The notes under the pieces are model-generated. The model searched no databases, was not told where the DNA came from, and saw only the letters and a list, made by a program, of their open reading frames with translations. Positions 11,545 through 21,825 of a stretch of 64,000 bases of DNA are shown here, piece by piece. Position 1 is the stretch's first letter. Each line of letters begins with the position of its first letter. Source of the DNA: Conchocele bisecta (Eukaryota > Mollusca > Bivalvia > Lucinida > Thyasiridae); assembly GCA_029237695.1 (NCBI GenBank), contig CM055265.1:76903566-76967565 (forward strand). Direction: 5' to 3'. Both the position numbers and the translations under genes were made by a program.

Positions 11545-12188
11545 TCTCCACTCAACTCCGGATTATCGATTTACACGCTTTACCCGATGGTACACAAGGT
11601 CTCTAGCACTCAAATCATTTGGTGCTATGTGCGAGTCTCTTGCTTCACGTCTATAAGGTTAAGGTAAATCAATCCGGTCTCTACTCCTAACGACGGTATA
11701 GGTTTCTCAATTCGGGTCAATCCGGTATATGTATGGTCTAATGTAATGGTATATTTACAATTCCCCCTCTATGGTACTGGACACAAACATTGGGGACTGG
11801 TTATAGACACCTGGCAGGGTATGGTATTGTTCATGCACAATATATTAGTGGTAGTAATCTCGCCTCATATGTAGATGTAGAAGTGTCTAGTGATAACCTA
11901 GAACACCCGCTGTGCCATCATCACAGGGAGGTACTGTCCAACAAATCGAAAGTTACAATGCCCCTTACATTGACTATCTCTCAAAGTCATCTCAACTCTA
12001 CACTTCTGTACCTAGGTAGTCAAATCATGTATGTGGTGATGTATTAGTGCCTAAGTGTTGGAGGGCATCTTACCTTAACTCCCAAGGCAAACAAATACAA
12101 GATTGAATTTTGACGACACCAGGGGTACAGCTATTCTAGCCTCCTTACTTCAACTGCTTTGAAGAAACTGATTATAAAAGAAGAAACA
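11545..12188 (-). other. Retrotransposon 5' leader
   Basis: This 644-bp stretch between primer binding site and gag start has no reading frame resembling a protein. By position it is the untranslated leader. No packaging structure could be judged by eye. Confidence 0.6.
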
Positions 12189-12207
12189 AATCCCACTTCT
12201 GACACCA
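12189..12207 (-). promoter_or_regulatory. Primer binding site, tRNA-Leu type
   Basis: Read on the minus strand, TGGTGTCAGAAGTGGGATT starts one base after the LTR end. It is complementary to the 3' end of metazoan tRNA-Leu (CAA type), which ends TCCCACTTCTGACA plus CCA (recalled sequence). It fixes the element's orientation and the inner LTR edge at 12209. Confidence 0.8.
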
Positions 12208-12959
12208 TTGTCAAGGTCATTACCAAGGTCAGGAATGATCGAGACAAATTGTCTCCCCTATTATTATATGAACCAAGTATACATCAATGACTTTATGGTC
12301 AGTATAGCTTGATCTGACGAACGAAAAGTGGTAACAAGCAGTTGAAGTGTAAGGGATAGGCTAGAGTAGATAAGGACACGTAATCACTTAATCACTTATA
12401 ATGTACACTATATTACATGGGGAACACGCAGGAACACATGATACATTGATATGCGAACATCACTGTACGGTGCATGATACTATTCAATTACAATGTTGTA
12501 AGCCAATCGACTGTTATACTCTAAAGCAACTTAAGAGCTACAGACGAATAAAATCAGTATGTGGTATCTCAATGGTCCCGTAGTGGACAATAGTATGAAT
12601 GCACCAGTACTTTGATGATCGCTAATCAAAGTGAAATAACATACAAGTACAACATGGCAGAACGAACATTGGAGGACAAATGACAATCATCTGAGCTACC
12701 CCAGTGCTGGCGTACCTCAATAGATAGTGGTAACCTCTGAGTATCAAGGTCCCAAGGTCTGCCTCACCCGCAGTATGGGTCTAGTCACCAATATGGCTAT
12801 TATCCAACTTCAAGTGGATTAATCCATAAACAATATATGTAGTCTTACTACAATCCCTAAGCCATGATATGCCATGATAGGAGTATTACCATACACTATC
12901 AAAGTATACATATGTATTGCCTATGCAATGTGTTTCCAAAGTCTGAATGTCAAATTCAA

Positions 12960-13205
12960 AGCCGGATGTGGTTACATCACATGGTAATCGACAACGATAA
13001 TGTTCCGGAAGCTGGTACCGGAAGTAAAGTTCCAAAGGTAGACTGTCGCGAAGTATTATTTCCGGAAGTGGTGGACCAGATGTAAAGTTCCTATGGTATC
13101 ACTCGACTGTAGCAACCCGGATGTGGTGGACATAATGTAAAGTATCCATGGTAAATCAATTGGTTGTAATACCGGAAGTGGTAGACCGGATGTAAAGTTC
13201 CGATA
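12960..13205. promoter_or_regulatory. Repeated CCGGAAGTGGT / ATGTAAAGTT motifs in the LTR
   Basis: Five or six degenerate copies of CCGGAAGTGG-N-AGACC-GGATGTAAAGTTC occur about 55-65 bp apart (13004, 13017, 13062, 13116, 13172). The core CCGGAAGT equals the ETS-family consensus. The other LTR has the same block with several cores mutated. A role as LTR enhancer is inference. Confidence 0.45.
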
Positions 13206-14543
13206 AAATATAAATGGCGATTATCACGTTTGGCTAAGACGCCGGGAAAAGTTTCACTTGGTGGTAGTATAATAGATGTTATATGTGTATGGTGTTTCAC
13301 TTCACTAATCTATGGCTGTGACTGTCTGCTGAACGCGATGTAGCAATCACACACTGCTCTATACAGGCCTGTACCCGGAGTTGCTACACACACTGCGCCA
13401 GACAGACGTACGGACACTCGGACGACCTGGTACTCTGCACAGACTGGGGTCTGCCCTCAACGAGTTGACCAAAACATCCAATGTGGCTCGCTGGAGCGAT
13501 CTCGAGAGGCTACAAAATGAAATGAGCCTCCAATTACTAGACGAATACGCACAGACGGACAGACATGATGCACAACGGACTAAAACGGGAATCGAACAAC
13601 GGCAAATCACAGCTGAAATAAAATGTTGTAGGTACATACCTAAATCCTCTTTGTCACTGGTAAATACAGCACTATCCTTCTGCTACCAGAAACTATGAGT
13701 CCCAACAACACATTGCGAATTATCGCTTATATACGCACCAGTGAATCCACGCACGGAATAATGCATATGCCTAACCTCGCTCGACATCTCAGCATAAAAA
13801 TTACAAAACCATGGCTTTTGCCATTTCACCCGTGGGTTATATTTGGCATAAATATATGTTCCCACGCCATAAATCCAACCAAACTAGTGCACAGCCCTCG
13901 CGGAATAAATACCATCCAACATGGTATATCCCACACTACCATAAATCTGCATACTATAGACCCAGATCTCATAATGCGAAATGGACTCAACTGGTCTCGA
14001 CATAAAAGGGTCGCTATTTGGCCCCGCCAAACCCGTCCATATCGGTACTACGGGCTGTACACTCAAATGAGAGTGTAGCACATACTAAGCTCAAATATCG
14101 TGGTCATTTACGGAAATATCAGGACACAAAGCATCACCAGTATGGGATCTGATATATCCGTATTGGCCAGTATCAGGCTATGCTGAAACACTAACCCGCA
14201 GCATACATAACAGGGCAGACCATGGTATGGTCTGCGCTATATACTGACTTCACCTACAGAAGGTCCCTTATCTGGTGAACAACAGACACGCGGACAAACT
14301 CGGCCGCGCACGGATAGTGGACGTCCGTAATACCAAAAGGGGTCGATTCACTAGCGAATCCAGCACACGCAGTCAAAGAGTCCTCTACCACATACATGCA
14401 GAATATGTGATGTCAGCAAAACATTGCTCATAAAATGGACGTGTATTTAAATCCGCAAAAAGGACACGCATAAACGTATTTCCACCAATACACCATAAGC
14501 CCCGTTATTACACGCACATTGTACATGCCAAATGTACATGCTA

Positions 14544-14612
14544 AATCACAGGTATGTAAAAATCACAGGTATGTGGAATCACAGGTATGTGGAATCACAG
14601 GTATGTGAAATC
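14544..14612. repeat. Four direct repeats AATCACAGGTATGT near U3 start
   Basis: Copies start at 14544, 14561, 14577 and 14593, spaced 16-17 bp, about 100-165 bp inside the 5' LTR terminus. Short direct repeats in U3 are often enhancer elements; here that is only positional inference. Confidence 0.6.
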
Positions 14613-14708
14613 AATAATACGCACAACCATACAATACAGTACCACACATCACAAATATACAATTATACGGAAATCCGGAATATACAAGAGTGCACGTGTC
14701 ACGCGACA

Positions 14709-14713
14709 CTCTC
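14709..14713. other. Target site duplication, right copy (CTCTC)
   Basis: CTCTC follows the LTR terminus GACA and matches 6590-6594. The element-B satellite unit resumes directly after it (CCTCCCTGTGACAAATC). Confidence 0.8.
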
Positions 14714-14970
14714 CCTCCCTGTGACAAATCTACATTCGTCCCGTCCCCGCTAAGCCCAGGGTCAAGGTCACAGACTTGGTGCGTTCGAAACCTTAACGCT
14801 CGGGTAAATGGCTTATAATTTATGTTTCATTGCTCGGATCTGCTTCACATTTAACACACGCATTGCTCCAATGTTCCTCTGCCACCCTGTGACAAATCCA
14901 CATTCAAATATGCCTTCTTTTCTTTGGCTGCCAGCGGGGGCATTCGTGTGCCGACAGGCCACATTTCTAG
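14714..14970. repeat. Tandem-array element B, right part and tail
   Basis: Just over one B unit resumes after the retrotransposon and ends in a non-repeated tail containing CTTTGGCTGCCAGCGGGGGC and GTGTGCCGACAGGCC. At about 14970 element A resumes in mid-unit (TTTCATACATGCATTCCTC). This tail and the header at 4632 delimit element B. Confidence 0.7.
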
Positions 14971-17130
14971 TTTCATACATGCATTCCTCAGATGACACTC
15001 TATCATGCTGTAGCAAATCCATGACCCGCCACCCAGCCCTTACCCCAAGGTCAAGGTCACAAACTTGGCACATTCATAAACTTAACGTTGGGTAAATGTC
15101 TTATAACTTATGTTTCCTTTCATGGAACACCTTGTTATTTCACACATGCATTCATCTGATGATACTCTGTCGTGCTATAGCAACTCCATGACCCAGAGGC
15201 CATCCCTTACCCCAAGGTCAAGGTCACAAACTTGGCACATTCATAAGCTTAACGTTGTGGTAAATGTCTTATAACTTCTGTTTCCTTTCATGGAACGCCT
15301 TGTTATTTCATACATGCATTCCTCAGAGATGACCCTCTATCAGGCTGTAGCAAATCCATGACCCACCACCCAGCCCTTACTCCGAGGTCAAGGTCACAAA
15401 CTTAGCACATTCATAAACTTAATGTTGGGGTAAATGTCTTATAACATCTGTTTTCTTTCATGGTACGCCTTGATATTTCATACATGCATTAATCTGATGA
15501 TACTCTATCGTGCTATAGCAAATACATGACCCACCGCCCACCCAATCGTTACTCCAAGGTCAAGGTCACAAACTTAGCATGTTCATAAACTTAACGTTGG
15601 GGTAAATGTTGTGCAACTTCTGTTTATTTACAGGGAACGTCTTCATATTTCATACATGCATTCATCTGATGATACTCTATCGTGCTATAGCAAATTCATG
15701 ACCCACAGCCCCCAATTTCCCCAAGGTCAAGATCACAATCTTAGCACATTCATAAACTTAATGTTGGGGTAAATGTATTATAACATCTGTTTCCTTTCAT
15801 GGAACGCCTTGATATTTCAAATATGTATTCATCTGATGATAATCTATCATGCTATAGCAAATCCATGACCCACCGCTCATCCCTTACCCCAAGGTGAAGG
15901 TCACAAACTTAGTACATTCATAAACTTAACATTGGGGTAAATGTCTGTTTCCTTTCATGGAACGCCTCGCTATTTCATACATTCCTCAGATGACCCTCTT
16001 CATGCTGTAGCAAATCCACAACCCACCACCCAACCCTTGCCCAAAAGTCAAGGTCACAAACTTAGCATGTTCATAAAATTACCGTTGGGGTAAATGTTGT
16101 GTAACTTCTGTTTCTTTACACTTTGAACACCTTGATATTTCATACCTGCATTCATCTGACGATACTCTATCGTGCTATAGCAAATCCATGACCAACCCCT
16201 ACCCCTTTCCCCAAGGTAACGGTCACAAACTTAGCACATTCATAAACTTAACGTTGGGGTAAATGTCTTATAACATCTGTTTCCTTTCATGGAACGCCCT
16301 GATATTTCATACACTCGTTCATCTGATGATACTCTATCGTGCTATTGCAAATCCATGACCCACTGCCTACCCCTTTCCCCAAGGTCATGGTCACAAACTT
16401 GACACATTCATAAACTTAACGTTGGGGTAAATGTCTGATAACAACTGTTTCATTTGATGGAACGCCTTGATATTTCATACAGACATTCATCAGATGACCC
16501 TCTATCATGCTGTAGCAAATCCACAACCCACCATCCAACCCTTACCCCAAGGTCAAGGTCACAAACTTAGCATGTTCATAAACAATCCATGACCCACCCC
16601 ACCCCTTTCCCCAAGATCAACATCATAAACTTAACGTTGGGGTAAATATCTTTTTATAACTTCTGTTTCTTTACAGGGAACACCTTCATATTTCATATAT
16701 GCATTCATTTGATGATACTCTATTGTGCCAGCAAATCCATGACCCATCCCCCCCCACCACTTTCGCCAAGGCCAAGGTCACAAACTTAGCACATTTATAC
16801 ATGCATTTCTCATGTGAATAGTTATCATGCTGTAGAAAATCACCAACTTAGTGTGTTCATAAACTTAACGCTGGGTTAAATTTTGCTTTCCTTCTTTTTT
16901 CAGGGAGCGCCTTGATATTTCATACGTGCATTCATCTTAATATGCTATATCATGCTATATCAAATCCACGACCCACCTTCCACCACTGACCTCAATGTCA
17001 AGGTGCACCGCACACCCCTTATCCCAAGGTCAAGTTATATAATATTCATGTTTTTTATACAACTGTGACACGTTTGAATGAAGGCTGCCAACAGGCGAGC
17101 TTCGTTGTCTTCTGACAACTCCTGTTGGTC
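14970..17130. repeat. Tandem-array element A, right part and tail
   Basis: About twelve A units follow, increasingly diverged toward the right. The tail is AAGGCTGCCAACAGGCGAGC followed by TTCGTTGTCTTCTGACAAC (17080-17120), and its GGCGAGC is the inverse of the header GCTCGCC at 3161. No reading frame here is a gene; frames of up to 95 codons come from the repeat. Confidence 0.8.
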
Positions 17131-17308
17131 TTTTGATCAGCATACATACACCCATGATAGCATGATAAACATACAATGTTTTGTTAAGATGCACCTTGAA
17201 CTACCAAAATGATGAATTACCTGTGTAGACCTGTGTGTGCAGACTTATCACACCTGTATTCTAATCTAAGTATACAGCTCTGACTAATTTAACAATCCCT
17301 GTTTTCTT

Positions 17309-17503
17309 GTGATCCAAGGCAATTGGGGCCCAGTCATAAATCACAGGAAAACATACACAGCAAAAGTGTTGAAAGAAGCACGTGATAGTAGAGAGACAGA
17401 ATCTGCTTGGAGGAGGGATCGGCATATATACATTAAACTTCGGGCGAATGGTAGAATAGAGCAGATAAAACCGGCTGATTATGAAGACTGGCTGCCGCGA
17501 TAA
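17309..17503 (+). CDS. Small hypothetical frame, possibly a terminal exon
   Basis: A 64-codon frame with balanced, charged composition ends RIEQIKPADYEDWLPR. It is preceded by a pyrimidine-rich TTTTCTTGTGATCCAAG that could be a splice acceptor. I do not recognise the family. It lies between the tail of array A and the left end of the OTU transposon, and no partner exon was found. It may be the remnant of a transposon gene; low confidence that it is expressed. Confidence 0.25.
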   Translation: MIQGNWGPVINHRKTYTAKVLKEARDSRETESAWRRDRHIYIKLRANGRIEQIKPADYEDWLPR

Positions 17504-17975
17504 ACAATAATACATCATCGATTTATGACTGCAAACTTTTGAATTTTGCATACACAACACATGAAATTGTAACTTAAATTTCCAGTACCATTGAAGCTAA
17601 TGACATGTTTTGTTTCCATGATTTTCAAGATCTGACTAACACGTATATATTAAAACCAAAATAGTATACATGTATACTAATGTACAGATGTTGTCATCGA
17701 TGACTGTGTAGAGTGATATGATGAAAATGGCCAATGCTATTTCATAAACAGTAAGTCGCATATCCTCAAATATTTGTCACTGCATAATACAAAGGCAGTC
17801 ACGACACGCATGGACATATTCATTATTATCCAGTGAACGGTAATTACAGTGGGACCGGACATGCGAAAATGAGCCCTCATGCGCGATTGCTAGTAGCGGC
17901 GCATCATCGCATGTACTATCACACTGTACACGAAAACCACACACATGTATATATTGATATATTTAAATATTGCAT

Positions 17976-18016
17976 TATATCGTCCCATTAGTGCAGAAAG
18001 GGACCAAGCGACATAT
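17976..18016 (+). repeat. Left terminal inverted repeat of OTU transposon
   Basis: Matches the reverse complement of 24253-24290 over ATATCGT, TTAGTGCAGAAAGGGACCAAG and GACAT, with one or two one-base gaps. Confidence 0.7.
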
Positions 18017-18109
18017 TGGCATATTTTGACTTTTCAGCATTACTAGGTTGTATTAGATGTCCCCCACAATGTCTGAAAGTCTCAGAGCTGTATTCAAATT
18101 AGAACAAAA

Positions 18110-18460
18110 GTTATGGCGTTATGTCATTTGGGACCAAGTGAAAATTGCTCATAATATGTGTGCAGAAAGGAACCAAGTGCTGCTTTAATCGTGCAAGAAG
18201 GGACCATTTGTCATATGGATCCTTTCTGCACAAATCATTTATCAAACTAATGTAAAAATGTTTTGTGCAAGAAGGTACCATGTGGCACTTGGTACCTTAT
18301 TGCATGCATTACATATTCAGATTGCTGTTCATTAATTATGACAAAAAGGATCCATCTGGCAAATGGTACCTTTCTGCATGCAGGAAATACAGAATATTTC
18401 TGCCAAAACTATGGCCAAAGGGTACCATTTGCCAAATGGCCCCTTTCTGCACAATGATAG
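18110..18460. repeat. Left subterminal repeat cluster of OTU transposon
   Basis: At least six copies of a GTGCARGAAGGNACCANNTG word lie here in both orientations, several paired head to head as near-palindromes around GGTACC. The same cluster recurs near the right end. Such subterminal repeats usually bind the transposase; that role is inferred. Confidence 0.7.
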
Positions 18461-18716
18461 GTTTAAGTTCTGTGTTGTAATTGCTATGAGCTGATTTATA
18501 GTAACTCCTTCTGACAAGTAGGATATTGAATTTCACATTCACATAGATACAATTATCACACTTTTTGTTTCCTTACACAATTATAAATGCTGTAATCACT
18601 TGTTAGAAGTTTATAGTGGGATTCCGAGGATTGTGAACATAGTGGGATTCAGAGCTTTGTGAACAGGACGAAACAGTTACAAATGTACCGACAATAATAC
18701 AATCTACCACGGGAAT

Positions 18717-18731
18717 ATGGATGCAGGAAAG
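18717..18731 (+). CDS. Putative exon 1 of the OTU-transposase gene
   Basis: ATG GAT GCA GGA AAG is followed by the donor GTATGG at 18732. The exon ends in phase 0, which fits the phase-0 start of the next exon at 19277. It is very short, so it rests on phase agreement and position only; another first exon is possible. Confidence 0.4.
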
Positions 18732-18929
18732 GTATGGACTAATTTTTAGTTTTGTTTCAATTATGTTAATTTCACATAACGTTCCAAAATTGACCGTCAA
18801 CTAAGGGTTTGCTGTATTTTTCCAGACATAGTGTGTCTATGAATGTGGTGAACAGTTTACACATTGATTAAAAGGCATAGAGGTGGAATTTAACAGTGCT
18901 CGAGTGTCAAAGACAATGAAAGCAATATA

Positions 18930-19205
18930 AGTATTGTATCCCCGGACGAAAGTCGGGGGATATTATGGATTTAACGTCGTCACGCCGCGTCCGCAGGCAC
19001 TTGCTTGTCCGGAGCATAATAGAAACCTTTCGAAATATTTTAACGAAACTTCACACATGCATATATATAAACATTACGCAGTGTCGCGCCCAAGGAGGAC
19101 AACCCTTGTATCGCTACTTTTGAAGTTATTGCCCTTTGTTTTTTCTGACATTGCTGCAGGGGGGTACAATGCAGTCGTGGCCGACGGTCGTTCTAGTTAT
19201 ACATA
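18930..19205. repeat. Dispersed repeat within intron 1
   Basis: A GC-rich block beginning CCCCGGACGAAAGTCGGGGG sits in AT-rich intron sequence and has the look of an inserted dispersed repeat. No copy of it was found elsewhere in the window, so this is based on composition and general familiarity with bivalve repeats. Confidence 0.35.
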
Positions 19206-19276
19206 AAATAATTATGATCATATGAGCAGTAAATTGTACACATATTGTATTTACAAGGGTATATTATGTATTGCAG

Positions 19277-19340
19277 GGTGATTCAGATTGGTCAGACAAC
19301 GAGCTCTATGAACGTTTAGCAGGAGATGCACAGTTGGATG
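19277..19340 (+). CDS. Putative exon 2 of the OTU-transposase gene
   Basis: A 64-base open segment lies between the acceptor TATTGCAG and the donor GTATGT. It encodes 21 codons with an acidic start (GDSDWSDNELYERLAGDAQ) and one extra base, so the next exon must complete the codon. Both candidate acceptors of exon 3 (20263 and 20344) do so in the frame of the OTU region, which is good evidence that this exon is real. Confidence 0.65.
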
Positions 19341-20263
19341 GTATGTACAAGTATATTATATTATTTATGTTAGCAAACAAAAAATGATGACTGCTATATT
19401 AACCTTTAAATCCCTTATGTGTCGTCTGCTGTTTTTTTTGGTTATTCAAGAGCATGTTTTGAAAACTAAGTATAATTGTCTCGGAATTTATACTTTGTTG
19501 CAAAAATTGTTTATGAATCAATACAATGAAAATATTGAAAATCAGCGGACGGCGTAATTTCTTGTCAGTGTACTAACGAACTGGTCATACATTTTAAAAA
19601 ACTGTTTAGTGTTTGTCCCATATTCTGTGTGCTGAGGCTAAAATATTGCAGGCGTTAATTATCTAATGGAGATTCATTAATATTGCGTAACATACAAATT
19701 ATGTATGATTACACAAAATAAAATATAACAATTGCCTGCACAAGTCCTGATGATGAATGTAAAGATAATATAATTATATATAATAACACTAGATTGTATT
19801 ATGATATACAGTAAATGCAGATGCTCCTTATCTATGCTCATATATACATATTGTGTCAATATAATTTACATACAATATAGTACTATTATTTTTAATAAAG
19901 ATACACTTATTTAGTGTGTACATACTATCGTATACTACTATAGTGTTTTATGTCATGTATATACGATATAGGGTCATAATATAGTAGGTAAATTATACCA
20001 ATATACCATTGTGTACTTCTGATATGTATTACTACAGCACAAGGATGTGAAAGACGTTTTTAAAATATGAGAGATTAAGTATATTTTTATACAATACGTA
20101 TATATTAACGAAGTGGCTGACTGATATCGTACATGTTTTTTTTCTATATCGTATACTGAGATATATCGTATTTGTATCATACGCATATGCCGTTGATATG
20201 TATGTAGTACAAACATAGAATCAGTGTTAATCATCTACATTATAGTACATTTTACTTTTGCAG

Positions 20264-21825
20264 GAAATAATGACACAGAATAACCTAGTGGACATGATGA
20301 TTAGTTGGATTCTACTAATATATACGTGGCCGTGGACATCTCAGGTGACATTCCGAATGTTCCAGATAAAAACGGAACAGTTCTACAGGCTGTTACAATG
20401 AATTGTAGTTCGGAGTCAGAAGAAAATGTCCCTTTAGCAGACTTGAAACGATCGATAAAATCTAAAAGTACTACACACACTGACAGACTACCAGTGAAAA
20501 GGAAGCTAATGCAGGAAGACATCCAGTCAGATGACAGTTTGGAAGATAGAACATACAAACCAAGTCAGAAAGACATTAACTCATCTGATTCTGATACGGA
20601 CAATGAACATTATAAGAAAAAATATGATGCTCTTGACCAAAAATTCAAACGATACAAAAGTGGCAGAGACAAGGCATGGAAAAAGACACCCACTCACATC
20701 AAAAGCAGGAAAGCGAAAACATGCACGCATAGGGACGGCAGTGTCGGCAGCAAATTGAAAACAAAAATTAGAACAATGGAAAGGTCAAGAAAGAAAACAG
20801 CGGTGTGTGCCCTTGAACAAACAAAAAAGAAAAGTTTGAAGTTGCACTCCGTTAAATTGATAATAGAACGGTACCAAAAAAGTAGATTAGACCACCTTCT
20901 TCAAAGTAATGAATTAACACGTGTCGAAGTCCCATCAGATGGTAACTGTTTCTTTGATTCACTTCGTGAAAGTGCTAACATTAAAGATAATATAGACCAA
21001 GTGAGACTCAACCTGTGCCATCAGCTATCTGAGAATGTTGACATATATGCACCATTCTGCTCTAACAGTAACAATCAGTCAGATGAGTTTAAACAACAAA
21101 TTGAATATCTGAAAACAAATGGAAACTGGAAAGTTGACATTGCGGATTGTTTGCCACTAGCTGTGGCTGATTTATACAAATGTACAGTTCGAATATATTC
21201 AAGCTCGATTGCAACACCAGTATATGACATAAAACCAAGTACTGTTACAGATTCGATTAAAATAATTACCCTTGCATATATAACAATTCGCAATGAAGAG
21301 CACTACGATGCAGTTGTCAAACGCGATACAAGTGAACCTGTAACTATGGACCCCAATACTGAACACGGTTCAAATACACGACCCTCAAATGAAACAGATG
21401 TCATAGAAACTGAGTGTGATTTTATAAAAGAACATAATGACGGACGGGACAAACATATGCGACAGTCAAGTGAAACAGCGAATCATGATAACCTACAGGA
21501 AGCAGAATCAGATATTGCCAACCGTACCAATGACAATACACAATTAGTTTGCAGTTGTAACATGAAACAGTCGGTAAATGTCACGCCACACAAACGTGCT
21601 AATTATCAAAGTCCAGTTAAAAAGGTGTCCAGTCGTAAAAAGACAAGAAATCCACAGGAGTGGAAGCGTAACAGACATAAATCTAAACGATGTGCTGGGA
21701 AGTTATATATTTCTTCATCAGGAAAACGTGTTAACGAAAAATGCGTAAAGCCCCATAAATGTGATAAATGTCGATTTAAGTGTAAAGACAAAGTGCCAGA
21801 AGAAACTAGACGAGACATATTATAA
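20264..21825 (+). CDS. OTU-domain half of transposon protein (exon 3, first part)
   Basis: From 20305 the frame codes for 506 residues. A basic, Ser/Lys-rich N-terminal part is followed by an OTU-type cysteine protease domain (about 205-340) with catalytic motif SDGNCFFDSL (C215) and a matching histidine in EEHYDAV (H333). OTU proteases cleave ubiquitin or similar tags. The C-terminal part has a Cys-rich stretch (KPHKCDKCRFKC) that normally precedes the transposase core. Splicing at the strong acceptor 20263 would put two in-frame stops (TAA 20281, TAG 20302) before it; the weaker acceptor at 20344 skips both and keeps the frame. A single TAA at 21823 separates it from the following part in the same frame. 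Confidence 0.8.

Larger units (their letters stand above)
6595..14708 (-). mobile_element. LTR retrotransposon, Ty3/Gypsy type, defective
   Basis: The element has LTR ends TGTC...GACA, a CTCTC target duplication, a primer binding site, a gag with coiled coil and CCHC knuckle, and a pol with protease and integrase. No reverse transcriptase or RNase H is present. The open frame runs without a break from protease into integrase, and the visible breakpoint lies after the integrase end where the frame runs into the LTR middle. I infer a Gmr1-like pol order (PR-IN-RT-RH) with the distal half deleted. A standard-order element that lost RT between PR and IN is the alternative. Gag has several frameshifts, so this copy is inactive. 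Confidence 0.8.
12209..14708 (-). repeat. 5' long terminal repeat, complete (2.5 kb)
   Basis: The LTR starts TGTC next to the primer site and ends GACA next to the target duplication, so both ends are perfect four-base inverted repeats. At 2,500 bp it is very long for a Ty3/Gypsy LTR. It holds CCGGAAGT-like repeats (12960-13205), also in the 3' LTR at about 7360-7605, and four AATCACAGGTATGT repeats near the U3 start. Short frames inside it occur in both LTRs and look non-coding. Confidence 0.8.

Noticed and set aside
17447..17500. Similarity of RIEQIKPADYE to the BPI exon GQIEQIK and to PADYE at 39271
   Set aside because: The two matching words are in a different order and one lies in a transposon end. 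Chance resemblance of short words.
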